From the NCBI RefSeq assembly GCF_001039355.2, contig NW_019776072.1, positions 1-57,946 on the forward strand: a stretch of 57,946 bases of DNA, given 5' to 3'. This document shows positions 26,629 through 38,063 of the stretch, in pieces. The stretch comes from Lingula anatina. Taxonomy: Eukaryota; Brachiopoda; Lingulata; Lingulida; Lingulidae. Both the position numbers and the translations under genes were made by a program. The notes under the pieces are model-generated. The model saw only the letters and a list, made by a program, of their open reading frames with translations. It was not told the origin of the DNA and did no database searches. Position 1 is the first letter of the stretch. Each line of letters starts with the position of its first letter.

Positions 26629-29600
26629 ATGAGGATCTCAATATTCCTACTTTGTAAGTGGAACAGTTTCAACGCTTTCATTGCCATTTTGACTTCTCGT
26701 AATCAGATGGCACTGCATCAAAAAGATAGCTTACAAATGGAGATCAATTGATTTTCAAAGCAAATGTCAAAATTCTAATATCAGTTCATTAAATAGAGTT
26801 ATATGCATTTTTAAAATAACATATGGTCCTNTTTGCCTATTGTATACAAAAAAAATTAAGCTCATGCTAACTTATGTAATTATTTACAGTCGTGCTGTTG
26901 GCAGCTGTTACTGCTAAAAAGTCTCGTTCTAAACACCACAACACTGGAATGCAGAAACATGGGCCGACAGCGGAGGACGAAGATTTTGCAAAGGATCCAA
27001 AAGGAGAAGTTATGGAAAGGGGCGACGATGAAGATGATGATGATGAAGATGTAAAAAGGTCAAAAGTTTCAGAGATCAGCTCCAGCAGAGAGGCCTTGAA
27101 AAGAGCAAGAGCAGAAAAACGTCGTCGGCGAAAGCAGCTCGGAAAGAATAGCCGTAGGAAAGGACGCAAGGATCGAAAGGGCAAAAGAAAGGGGAAAGGC
27201 AATCGCAACAGGAAGCTGATTATGGGGCTTAAAGGTTCCCCTTATGCCAACCCTGCGCAGGTCCAGTGCGACCCCAATCCGTCAGTGTCCTTTGCCGAGT
27301 GTTTTATGGGGTACAAGACATGGAGCGGAGGTCGAGATGCCAGTAATGTCAGCCTCTGGCTACAGCAGGGTCTCAGGAATAACGACCAGCAGCTTTTTGA
27401 AGAGATGTGCACGTGAGTAATAGGGGTTTCCTTACGTAGATTACTATTCGCAAAAATATTATAATAATAAAATAAAATAAAATAAAATAAAATAAATAAA
27501 CGCTTGACAAGTATTGGAGCAATGGTGCCATGAATATTTCTCTGATGGATTTTTGTTCAGATACTCATAGCGTACGTAATTTTAGTACAATCGTTTTTGT
27601 TTGTCCTTTGCCATTCTCAAATTGCATCGTATTATTTGCCGTCATCCTATTATTTGCCGTCTTCGTTCCAGAGGCGAACATGCCATACCTTTCCTAATTA
27701 GGCTGTTTTTTAAATCTTGTGATATTTGACATTCAAGCACGACAAAAAGATATTAGAACGGAACTGAAAATATTGGTCTCTGTATTGAATAGATAATATT
27801 TGAGAAAAAATAGTCTAGACGAGACTTGAAAGGGTCTTACTCGTGTCAAAATAGAATTGAAATTTAAACGTCACATTCAACTTGTGGTCAGTACCTTTAA
27901 AACGGGTTGCAATGGTTACATGTTTTGATTCAGATAACACAGTGCCCAACTGGTAGAATGATTTCAGAGTAAACTTGGTGTGTAACTGCGAATGTTAGAC
28001 CTTCAGATAACGTTCGACTTCGGTCAAAATTGCTGTTCACGTATTAATCATATGGTGGCAAATGGAACCCCTTATTATATTTTATAGTCATGAAAGATAA
28101 CATCCCATTTTCCAAAACATGTCGCATACATGTATGTCCTTGACGATTAATACGGTTCCCAAATTGTTTAAATTTAGGTCAGCTCATATCTTACCTCTTC
28201 AGTTTGTGCTTAGACGCAGTTAAAACAGAGTATATGAGAAAGCATTTACTTTTTACCTAAAGATATGACGAATGAACGACTAGGCTGTAAAGAAATATCC
28301 CGAATAGAAAAATGCACAACCTTTGTGCAAAACTGGATAGAATAAGATAGCATTTAGCCCGGTCGTTTACAACAACATGAAATAGAATGGGTCTTTATTT
28401 GTTTTAGCACCATCTCCACACTGGACGCTTGTATGGAAACCACGGTGTCGCTGTGTGGACTGAAGCCGCTGACAGAATTCTATCAAATGTGGCGGAGTTA
28501 TGATCCTTTAGCAGTGCGCTTTGACAGGATGTGCAGTGACGCTGCTCTGATACCTCTGTACAAAGCTGGTACGTGTAAATATATAACATCACTTTCTGAA
28601 ACAGTGATGTGAAAATGTACAGCATTAATCGTAAAACATGAGCATGTGTTTGTCTTTTTTTTTTTTTTTCCAAACCATTTCTACAGTGATGATAACACAT
28701 CAATTTCAATATATACAATTGGACCTTAATGGCGCCGCCAAAAATAGTTGCATGCCTGATGCAATATTTGGTTTAATTGGTTTTTAATATTTATCATACC
28801 TTTTATCTACGCACTAATAATTTGGATTCTATGCTGGCCAGTTACAGGTTAACGGTTAACTGGCTAATTAATAGTCAAAAATTATAAAGTATAATAAAGA
28901 ATCAAATATTCTAAAGAAATGATGAATGTGCCTCATAAATATTCTTTCACTCTAAATAATAACTTATATCTATGAAAAAATTATTACGATTTTAGCTTAT
29001 TCTTACGATATATTTCGCATATCTTTTAGTGTTGCCTTCGCACAATCTGAATGAGTGCAGCGCCGAAGGATCAGAATTTGATTCCACACTGATGAAGGTT
29101 ACATTCCCTTTCTGGTCAAAGGTGTTCAAATTTGATTGGCAACGCGTCACGAAGGAAAGCAGCACGGAGCTTTGTGGGTAAGTAGGCAACGTTAGGCAAT
29201 ACACTTTTACTATAAGAATCGGTACATAACTAGTGCAGGTTGAATCATACTTTTTGTACTCTGAGTCGCTGTAGAGGATCATGCCTACACAGCGGCAAAT
29301 TGTTGTAAGTTGATCCATGAATTGCGCCAGGTGTGATAGTTTCCAATGTGAGCCACCAATGCCACACGTAGGCTATTTATCACATCACTCGTTGCCGCAT
29401 GGACAAAATTGACGCAGTTTGAATTTTTTTATGTTGTCTTACAGAATATATGAACAAGCCGTGGAAGCGGTCAAGATGGTGTTTTCAGATATGACCAACA
29501 ACTGTACTGACCTGACCAGCCAGACCTATCCTTGTGGTCTTGTCTTCAGTGTTCCTGGTAGAATAGAGTCCATTTGCCAAATGGAGAAATGCTTGAATTT

Positions 29601-31058
29601 ATCCTCTCCAAAACCGGTAATAAGCCTTGCAATCATATTTGTCATTTAACTCCCAATGGCATTTTAAAGGTTCATTGTCTAACAAGAGTTGAGAGGCACG
29701 CAGAATTTTTTACGTAATAAAGGTAAGCCATATTTACAAACCTGCGATGGTTTCTCCGTTCATAAGTTACTTTTACTACAGGGGCCAAGCAACCCAATGA
29801 TCAAGAGGTTTACGGTTGGAGCTTTTGGCGTATCTCATCTCAAAATGATGGGGGTGGAACGGTCTCAGTTCTGTCCACGGGCCGGGCGGGTGCAGTACAT
29901 GACCAACCAGTTTTTCACCATAGAAGGTTACAACATGGTGATTGATAAGAAAACGGGGGCTTCCGTAATCGTTAGCGTAAGTATTTTCTTTTTTAATCAA
30001 ATTCTAAAAATATTTTTACAAGGAATGATGGGAATTCTAACGGACATTAACAATGCAAACATTTTACTACTTTTTGTGTGTTAGAATACTTAGAAGTATA
30101 AAACTTAGGCTGTTTCAGGCTAAATCAAAGATTTATTTACATTTATTATCAACTCCAGTTAAACATGACGTTTTACGAAAACGGCAGCAACCCAGTGGCC
30201 ACATACCTGGCGCGTGGACAACTGCCCGACACCTTCCTAGACGGGAGTAGAGAAATCACAATAGGTAGGCCGGCGTTGTATGATTTCACAAGGGTAATAC
30301 TAACTTGGTTTGATTCAGTTGGACGTAGAATGTGGCTATTTTGATTTTAGAATTTATCCATTTTTTAATTTTGGTGCTGGCACCGGATCGGTTTCTATTT
30401 GTTTCAGATCGCTCATTACATATCCTATCCTTGATATCAGTCATTCAGTTGCAATATGAAATGCATGTTTTGATATATTACCCAGGTCTTAGCAGACTGG
30501 TGATCGAGAGCAGTGGACCCAAGCTACCTATGAAGCGCGTTATGATCCGTGACACGGTGACAGGGATGTACATCGCGTTCAGGGTGTACAAGGGAACTCT
30601 TTCGTTCTTAGTGAGAGCGCCGAAGTGGGTATTTTTATCCTCCAAGGGCTTGGTTCTTGAAGGCTGCGCCAACAATGAAAAGCCAACTCAAGGTTTGTAT
30701 GCAATTCCATCTTTTTCCATTTTTTTTTTTTTAACTACATCTTTGTTACTTCTTGAGCATAAATTTTCCGAATGGATTACTCTTGCAAAGCAATTATCAT
30801 TTAATTTTAAATGCTCTTGTTTTCACTTTGACAGGAAAGAAAAAAGTCCGCCGAGACGTTGAAGATCAGATTTTAAAAAGTTGTGTTGATGTGTGTGGGA
30901 ACAGATATGATATGTATACGTGTATGGACAGATGTTTTACGGAAAACTTGAAACCAGTTCGGATTCCAGAGAAGCACAACATGAACAGTGCTGCCTCGCC
31001 TTGGTACAAAACACCCGTTGAAACAATCCTTGGTGTTTTCACAAAGTTGAGATCATAG
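26629..31058 (+). CDS. divergent repulsive guidance molecule (RGM/hemojuvelin)-like secreted protein
   Basis: Nine exons, 586 residues: 26629-26653, 26890-27412, 28408-28568, 29030-29177, 29445-29616, 29782-29976, 30159-30264, 30486-30692, 30835-31058; 1761 nt, all phases agree. The 25-base first exon plus exon 2 gives a signal peptide, MRISIFLLFVLLAAVTA. Next come an acidic run (~53-62) and a very basic segment (~78-117). A Cys-rich region with C...LDACMETTVSLCG spacing resembles the RGM N-terminal domain. The second half follows the RGM partial von Willebrand D region: FGVSHL (358-363, where RGMs have FGDPHL), LPDTFLDGS (430-438; RGM LPAAFVDGS) and GLVLEGC. A KKKVRRD site (~514-520) could be cut by furin. 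RGMs are BMP co-receptors and neogenin ligands. The D-P self-cleavage pair is missing and the C-terminus (VFTKLRS) is not hydrophobic, so no GPI anchor is predicted. Family assignment is by eye. Confidence 0.7.
27468..27501. repeat. (AAAAT)n low-complexity repeat
   Basis: Repeated ATAAA/AAAT pentamers in the intron following exon 26890-27412 of the RGM-like gene. Confidence 0.75.
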
Positions 31059-31610
31059 ACTTGCTATTAACAACCAAAAGATAAACTCAAGTTCCATTCC
31101 AAATTCAGTTCGCTTTAAATTATGTTTATACACGTAAAACCTTGTCTCCTAACGGGTACCATGGGAGAAAACGTCATAAAATAATTACCACAAGGACTAC
31201 AATTTTATAGAAGTGCGGTTTCTGAATGTATATTGTATAGTTGATGGATTTCAGTATGAATATGTAATTAGGTTTTTTAATATATAAGTTTTGATATAGA
31301 CTTATATGTGCGCCTTTTTGTACATTTGCCGGTGATATAGACATAATGCACTGACACACGCCAGTCTTTACTGAAATACAAGGGGTATATTTGGAACATA
31401 GATAGCTAATTCTGTGTACAGGTGGTCATCAAGAAATATAAAAACCGGAGAAAGATCAAATGCTGAATGACATTGCACAAGATTTCATGTTTCCGATAAA
31501 TAAGTAACAAAAATTGAGACATGAAAAGACTAAAGTGCAAATAGTTTAGAGCCATTGTCTGGCCCTAGGTGGAATATGCCTTGAAGTGATGCAAATTGAA
31601 CTACACTGTC

Positions 31611-31616
31611 AATAAA
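31611..31616 (+). promoter_or_regulatory. candidate polyadenylation signal of the RGM-like gene
   Basis: AATAAA about 550 bases after the stop codon; a second one lies at 31683-31688. Either could end the transcript; the sequence alone does not decide. Confidence 0.35.
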
Positions 31617-31699
31617 TTATATGCATGTCAAAAGTATCAACGCCCCATTTAAAAGACATTGTCTGATCATCATTAATAGCGCAATAAAAGTTTCTCAAG

Positions 31700-33060
31700 A
31701 AAAAAAAGTTTCATATCTTGTCTCACGCGGCATTATTGTTTACATATAAAACCATGGTAACGCTTATAACATATATGCACTGGTACAAACTGAGTGTCAA
31801 CATTATATCCCCGTGCCGTAATTGGAGAAAATGGCAGGCTGAACGATTAGCTGATTATCAAAACGTTTAAAACAAGTTAGAGAGCAATTTCCATCTATTA
31901 CGCAAATGTACTAACAACTCCATTTAAAGGTCGAACAAGAAAAAGGAAAATAACAACATTCATTCTCTTTGTACTGAAAACAAAAGTCTCACTGGCACTT
32001 CATTTAGCTTGCCACGAGTGGGCACGTGCTTTCATTTAACGACTAGGTAGGGGGCTCGCACTCTACCTGTATTGTGAATTAAAGTGCCAGACGCCCCGGC
32101 GCCCAGGGACAGGTGATTCTAGAGTCGGTGTCGGAGTGGGTAACATGTGCATCGGAACCAGTGACCAATATTCTGTTTAAGATTTGTTTAAGGTTAGAAT
32201 CGCCAGTTTACTTGGGAAAATGTATAAGAAAGTTATTTTATATCATTAGTAGTTAGTAAATTGTTTTCCCTTTTTTCACAACAGAAAACATACAAAAGAA
32301 ACAAAACAAAACAAAAACATACCCAGAGTAGACAAAACTGTCTCGAGAAAAATTAATCCAGGTGCTTTTTAAATATAATTCGAATTTAGCTATTCGGCTA
32401 TTAGTAGATCTGAATATGAGTTACTTTTAATTTGTTGCATCCCTCTTCCAGGTTTTTGTTCCTTTTGAGTCAGCGTAGATCAAAGTAGCAAAATTACTAC
32501 CCTTGGGGACTGTCTCGAAACAAGCCCAACAGATAAAGAGTGTTAATATGTTGACATTTTCAGTTCATATTACAAATTTTATCAATTATGCGAATCCACA
32601 TATTTAATACTTAGTCTATTGCATACAGTAGAATAATATATAATGTCTAAGGATAGAGAATTTTTTCTGCACTCTTAGGCCTACACTCACTTTAACATAT
32701 CAATCTCGTCAAAAATTATCGAAAACGAAATAATAATGAAGCTGGAGAGGATAAACTCTCGCCTCAATCAAGCAGAACAGTTTTAAAAAACATTAAAATT
32801 TTCGTCTAACACGTTTCTTTTATTTATTTATTTATTTATGTTTTTTTTTTATTTTTTTTATTTATTTTTTTTTTTTTTAAACATGAAACCACAGGGTGTT
32901 AAACTGCTTTTTCGGGGCTAATTAAGGATGCTTTGCCCTCTTGCAATTTTAATCAAGGAATAACGAGACACATATAGTATTATTATAGTATTACTAGACA
33001 CATTAATGAATGAACCCACGGCACTTTAATAAACAACCAGATGACAAAGAAACCTGTTTT
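31700..33060. other. intergenic between convergent RGM-like and FoxQ2 genes
   Basis: About 1.4 kb with no supported exon. A GC-richer island around 31990-32160 contains a CACGTG E-box (gggcacgtgc) and could be regulatory. A (TTTA)n plus poly-T tract lies at 32816-32879. The rest is AT-rich. Confidence 0.5.
32816..32879. repeat. (TTTA)n and poly-T tract
   Basis: Low-complexity TTTA repeats running into long T homopolymers. No coding content. Confidence 0.85.
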
Positions 33061-33075
33061 ACTACAAAAGGTGAT

Positions 33076-33081
33076 TTTATT
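33076..33081 (-). promoter_or_regulatory. candidate polyadenylation signal of FoxQ2
   Basis: AATAAA on the minus strand (context gcaataaaatc) about 520 bases past the FoxQ2 stop codon. Confidence 0.4.
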
Positions 33082-33598
33082 GCACAATGATGATAGAAAC
33101 ATATTTACAAAACAAAACGATGGTTTGGTTCTTATTGCAGCACCGACCTAATTCAAACTTGGCATAAATTGTTCGTCATGACTTATATAACCGTTGGAAC
33201 AAGTCAAATATCCAAACTGTAATTGTTGTCAATATAATCTTAGATAAAATTAAATTTCGCACAGACAATAAAAGACATTATTTCAGCTTATTACGCTTTC
33301 AGCAACGTTTTACACTTATAATAAATAAATCTGCAAATCTTGCGGTGCTTGTTATTTGACATTACTCCTAATATATATACACCTAATATACTAATATCAG
33401 TATGTGCACAGCACGCACTGAGTAAAAAAATTCAGATAAGTCTATAATATCTGAAAATCACTTTAAATCAACCGCAGTTCTCTTCCAAACACATGGGTAA
33501 ACTTATAAAATAAATTAAGACTAGATTGCACTGTAGAAAATCAACACCAGTTCAACGTTAAATCGTCAGGTATGATCGCCTGTCAAAAAGTGAATCGT

Positions 33599-34963
33599 CT
33601 ATTTGTAGAAGTAAGGTTTGAAGTCTATTGGCAGCTCTGGTGTTTGGTGGTCTGGCAAAGAAGCATACTTGCAACTGGAGTTAGTCGAACTGAGGAATAT
33701 ATCTTGTGGCAGCGCCTGTGACAGGGCAGGGAACAACGTGTGAGGGTTCTGCGCGGAGTGAGGATAGTGATGCAGAGGTGGTGCCTGGTACCGCGTGGCT
33801 GGACTGGCGTATGGGTGATAGGAGCTGTAGGATGACATCACGGAAGTCATGGGGACGTACCCAAGGCTGTAGTGGTAATTCAACTTGGAATGTTGGCTCT
33901 GGTTCATCTTGAGTGAAGAAGTGTCGGGTGAGCTGCGTTTTGCGCGGCGTCTTGCCTGTCGTCTGCGGAAGTCACCCTTTGAGAAGTCTTCAATGCAAGC
34001 TGGATGGATAGACCAGTAATGTCCCTTTCCATTATCGGCGCGCCCGTTCTTGATAAAACACTCGTTCAGAGACAAGTTGTGGCGGACACTGTTTCTCCAT
34101 GCTTTCTCCTTGTTGCTGTAGTAAGGAAAATTGTCCATGATGTGCTGGTAGATGTCGCTGAGAAGCATCTTTTTCTCGCGCGTGCTGAGAATTGCCATAG
34201 AAATAAGAGCAATGTAGGACAGCGAAGGCTTGCCACTCTTGTCTTCCGATGTCGCTGTCAATCTATCAGACGTTCTGAAAGTTGAAATAATATCAAAAAT
34301 TAATTCAAATATCCCTTGTGAATATTTTTTTATTTCTGAACTTATCATTTCACACTACAAAAATGCTCGTAAATAGAAAGTTTAAATAAATTTTATAGAC
34401 CTAAAACGATTCTAAATAAATTTCAGTTCAATGTCAACATAAAAAAAGCGTTAATTGTGTGTACATGTCTTGGATTCGAGATAGAAAACGTAACGTGCAA
34501 AACAGGAGACACTGCATCTAACTTCTCGCTGACTTCTATCAGCTTTTGCTCTCATCAGATTAATAATTGAAAAAATGGTACATTTGCCATTAAAAAAACA
34601 TATTTTATACAATTTTCTCACTCCTTACCTTTCCAACGACCTCAGGGTCTGTGTCAAGTCTAAAGCCGTGTCGCTGCTGGTGGAAGCAACGGAGGGTGAC
34701 GGGGAGGGAGCCGTGCCCTCGGAAACACTGCTCGTGGAGGCCGGTGACGGGAGGCCACTGCTGCCGGCCGATGAACTACTGTGGAGGTTTGGTATCGGGA
34801 ACGCCGCGTCATCTTCAGGGTCCACAGCACGAGTCAGAGCTGTGAAGTTTAGGGAAGGAGTTGACAGGTATTCTGGTCGCTGGTAATCTCCGTATTGCAT
34901 TGGCGCGCCAATGCCTGATGTCAAACTTTCAATGCTGAATGGATGAAACAGAGCCATGCTCAT
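33599..34963 (-). CDS. foxQ2: forkhead transcription factor FoxQ2
   Basis: Two exons, 34629-34963 and 33599-34274, 336 residues; donor and acceptor are GT/AG with matching phase. Start ATG at 34963 gives [10 protein letters not shown]. The forkhead domain runs about residues 127-215: [40 protein letters not shown] (recognition helix) and [10 protein letters not shown]. The trailing [19 protein letters not shown] is characteristic of FoxQ2. FSIESL at residues 9-14 is an EH1-like Groucho-binding motif, common in FoxQ2. A Ser/Pro-rich linker follows. The usual forkhead opening KPPYSY is changed to KPSLSY. In other animals FoxQ2 marks the anterior/apical ectoderm early in development. Family assignment is strong; the paralogue group within FoxQ2 is not determined. 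Confidence 0.93.
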
Positions 34964-35066
34964 TTTCTGAATTATTCTTGAGTTGTTGTCAAGTGCTGTC
35001 CTCTCAAACTATGTTAACTCCTAGTCGTAAATGAGTGGAATGTTGTCCTGTAGAAAACTCCGGCCA

Positions 35067-35073
35067 CTTTTAT
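35067..35073 (-). promoter_or_regulatory. TATA-like box of FoxQ2
   Basis: ATAAAAG on the minus strand about 105 bases before the FoxQ2 start codon, leaving a short 5' UTR of roughly 75 bases. Its position is right for a core promoter. Confidence 0.4.
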
Positions 35074-35412
35074 TGATGGCTGACCGCTGGGTTAAAACTG
35101 ATTGGTCGGTTACGTTTGACACCCGCTGAGCGAAGGTGATAACTACGACAGCCTTTCATATTGCTGGGAAATGTGTTTGATTCAAACATGCCAAATAAGA
35201 TGCAACACTCATTGACATTTTTGCTCAAACAATAACCTTGGACGCAAACAACCTCAAGCTTGCAACTTAGATGTTTAAAAGTTGATGTTATCTCAGAGAT
35301 AAGAATCAGGAACGAGGGGCGATCAGATATATCCAAACCTTTTATTAAGACACCTTAATTGGTTCTCCGCCCTTGTACCTCGTTAAACACAATTGACGCA
35401 GGGATGAGCTTT

Positions 35413-35595
35413 CACCTGTGTTTGCCTGCCGCTGTTATCCGTTAATTTGACACAATAACGATTTAGATCAGGGACAATACACCTGGATGAGCGAGTTATG
35501 GATGCATGAAAATATTGTGCACAAGGGCCTGGTCAGGTACTTTTGGCCAAATTGTTGACCAATTGACCACGCCACTTGACACGTATTGGCAGGTG
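35413..35595. promoter_or_regulatory. cluster of CACCTG E-boxes upstream of FoxQ2
   Basis: CACCTG/CAGGTG occurs at 35413-35418, 35480-35485 and 35590-35595, within 180 bases and about 350-530 bases upstream of the FoxQ2 TATA-like box. Such sites bind Snail/ZEB or bHLH factors. A candidate cis-regulatory block, inferred only from motif density. Confidence 0.25.
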
Positions 35596-35931
35596 GGAAA
35601 AAAAGAAAGGAAGATTGAGAAAAAAGTTTGGAAAATAAATACAGTTTGCAAAAAGAAAAGTCTATCGTACAGATGTCTGATATTTATTTGCACATTCTAA
35701 ATTTTTAATCTCTGTATTATTTTCTAATTGAACTAAATGCGTTGATCTACAAGGCATTAAAATCAATTTCATACGCTGTGGTTTTAGAAAATCATATCAA
35801 ATTTAATCAGATACAGGCGAAATTCTGGAAACGAAATTTTACTGAATTTTGCTCTTGGTTTCTACATTATTACGTGCGTCTATTTCTTATTTGTTCGTCA
35901 CCAAAAATGGTGAGCAAGGAGAGAAACGAGA

Positions 35932-36116
35932 GGTATTACATAAAACACCATTATATTGAATCATAATCATTTAAATACTTAAAAGAAAACCTTTAGTTCT
36001 TTCCCTTCATTTTTTTCAGCCATGTATATCAGAAAGATATTATTTTTCATTCTTGAAAGAAATTAATCGATTTCATTTACCGGTGTATTTAATTAATTTT
36101 TGCGATTAAGTGTGCC
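35932..36116 (+). repeat. dispersed direct repeat, copy A
   Basis: About 185 bases matching 37586-37777 in the same orientation at most positions, with small indels. Shared stretches include cctttagttctttccctt and tttcatttaccggtgtattt. No terminal inverted repeats seen. Either a segmental duplication or two copies of an unnamed family. Confidence 0.8.
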
Positions 36117-37585
36117 AGTATGAAATGGGATTGATAAGACTTATGTGGAGCCAACATGTTGAACATGTAGGTACCTGTCTAGAATGACGTCATCGTCATG
36201 TGTCGTCTGCCTATATTTCTATGAGAGGTGCAGAAAGTTTTCTGTAATTGACTTTGTGGCGCCACTCGCATCGTCGGGGTTGTTTGGCCAACAAACCGAT
36301 TACAACATGGATTTCTCCTGTCAACACTCGAAACCAGCAACTCATCTCATCATTATCTACTTAAAGTGGACAAGGAGAACGGTGGCTAATTGACAAACTT
36401 CTATTTCATCGGCAAATTCCCGTCAAAATATTGTCACTTGAAATGACAAGTTAAAAGGTTCTTCATCAAACCAATTGAATAGTGAAATGTATCTGAACTA
36501 TCTCAAGTGGTCCCCGTTATAATGGTGGTTTAAATGCATTCCTTGTTAAAGTTCAGCTAAACACCTGCCGGACAAATCTGAAGGGACAAAGTGGATTTTT
36601 TCTTCCTAGGTTGCAACAGACTGACATGCTTATGAATATCTTAAGGAAAATAAAAAATAATATGATTAACAGAAAAAAATTAACTGAAAAAGCACAGATA
36701 ATATAAGCTATGTACAATATTCATAAACGAGTGAAAGTTTACGGAGGATGTCAAAAGTGCTTTCTTTTACATTGTAGGCCTATAAATCAGTGTTCCATTT
36801 AACATATTGACCTGTATTATATGTTCTTAACGTTTGTATGATCCTTTTATCACATGCATGTTAAACCTTATTTTTAAAATTGATAACAAACGAATAACAA
36901 TTGTGAAAAGATTCAGGATTGTACATGTATAATAGACAGTTTTTTTCCAAAATGTATAAATGCTTTTGTTCATTTTAAATCATATGCAACTTGTCTTTTA
37001 TTAACACAATAACCATATATCTCGTATCACTACATGTATTTTCCCAATATTGGAGTTCGTGACTGGAAGCATATCGGGAAGTTTCACCGTGTGTTGAAGA
37101 GGGATTTCCCGATTTTCACCTGGTCCGAGAAACAATAGTACAGTTCATACCTGTCACTTGACTCATGAGCATGCCTGGGGAACAATTGTTCAAAATTGAC
37201 TTGTAGCTAAACACCTTGCAAGTGTTATTATTACCCACTCCAAACTGTGAACATAGGAACGACTTTGGCATGACCCCTGTTCTTCCTAATTGTGTCTCCT
37301 TCAACCTTCAAATATTCAGTAAAATGTAGCAGTGTTAGTATAGCTACTTTTATTCAGTGCTTCGATCTCCTCTAAAAAACATCTCCACGGGATGATTTGC
37401 ATTTGGAAATAAATGTAAACCGCCTAATTTTTTTTATTTACGAAGCTAATTTTTTGCTTTAGATATGCAACATAATTATTTGACATTCTCAGTTATTGGA
37501 ATTTGATAACAATAAATAAATAAATAAAAGTAAAAATAAAGAATTTATTCAAAATTTGAACGTCAATATGATGACTATAATAAGA

Positions 37586-37777
37586 GGCATTACATAAAAC
37601 ACAATTATATTGAATCATAATCATTTAAATAGGCCTACTTATAAGGAAACCTTTAGTTCTTTCCCTTAATTTTTTTCAGCCATGTATATCAGAAAGATAT
37701 CATTTTTCACTCTTGAATGACATTCATCGATTTCATTTACCGGTGTATTTAATTCATTTTTGCGATAGAAGTGCGCC
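37586..37777 (+). repeat. dispersed direct repeat, copy B
   Basis: Partner of 35932-36116, about 1.65 kb downstream. It differs by substitutions and a short insertion (aggcctacttata against acttaaa). Confidence 0.8.
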
Positions 37778-37988
37778 ATTAGGTAGTGTAAGTTTTCATG
37801 TCGTGAAGCGTGCGCGTGTTCAGGACATTGATACGGAGTTGAGTCTGGTAGGTTGTTCAGCAGGGGGACTAAATCTATCTCACCGGGGTCGGCGCCGACC
37901 ACCCTCTGTTCACCTCACCTGATGTGAGAAACAGTAGACCAATACCGTATTTTCCACTTTACGGCGACTGTGTCCATTGCGGTGGAGA

Positions 37989-38063
37989 GTGAAGCGATGA
38001 CTTGTTGTTAGACACCTCGGCGGAATCGTCAACATGTACTGCAAACTGTGAACAATTTGTATA
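37989..38063 (+). repeat. diverged repeat, partner of 39615-39688
   Basis: Shares agtgaag(c/t)g(a/g)tgacttgttg and, about 40 bases later, (g/a)caaactgtgaacaat(t/c)tgt with 39615-39688 at the same spacing. Family unknown. Confidence 0.5.

Noticed and set aside
26867-27208. 113-residue minus-strand ORF rich in Ser/Phe/Leu
   Set aside because: It is the antisense shadow of the acidic and basic exon of the RGM-like gene.
36140-36175. p53-like CATG repeats (aacatgttgaacatgta)
   Set aside because: The half-sites do not satisfy the RRRCWWGYYY pattern well enough.
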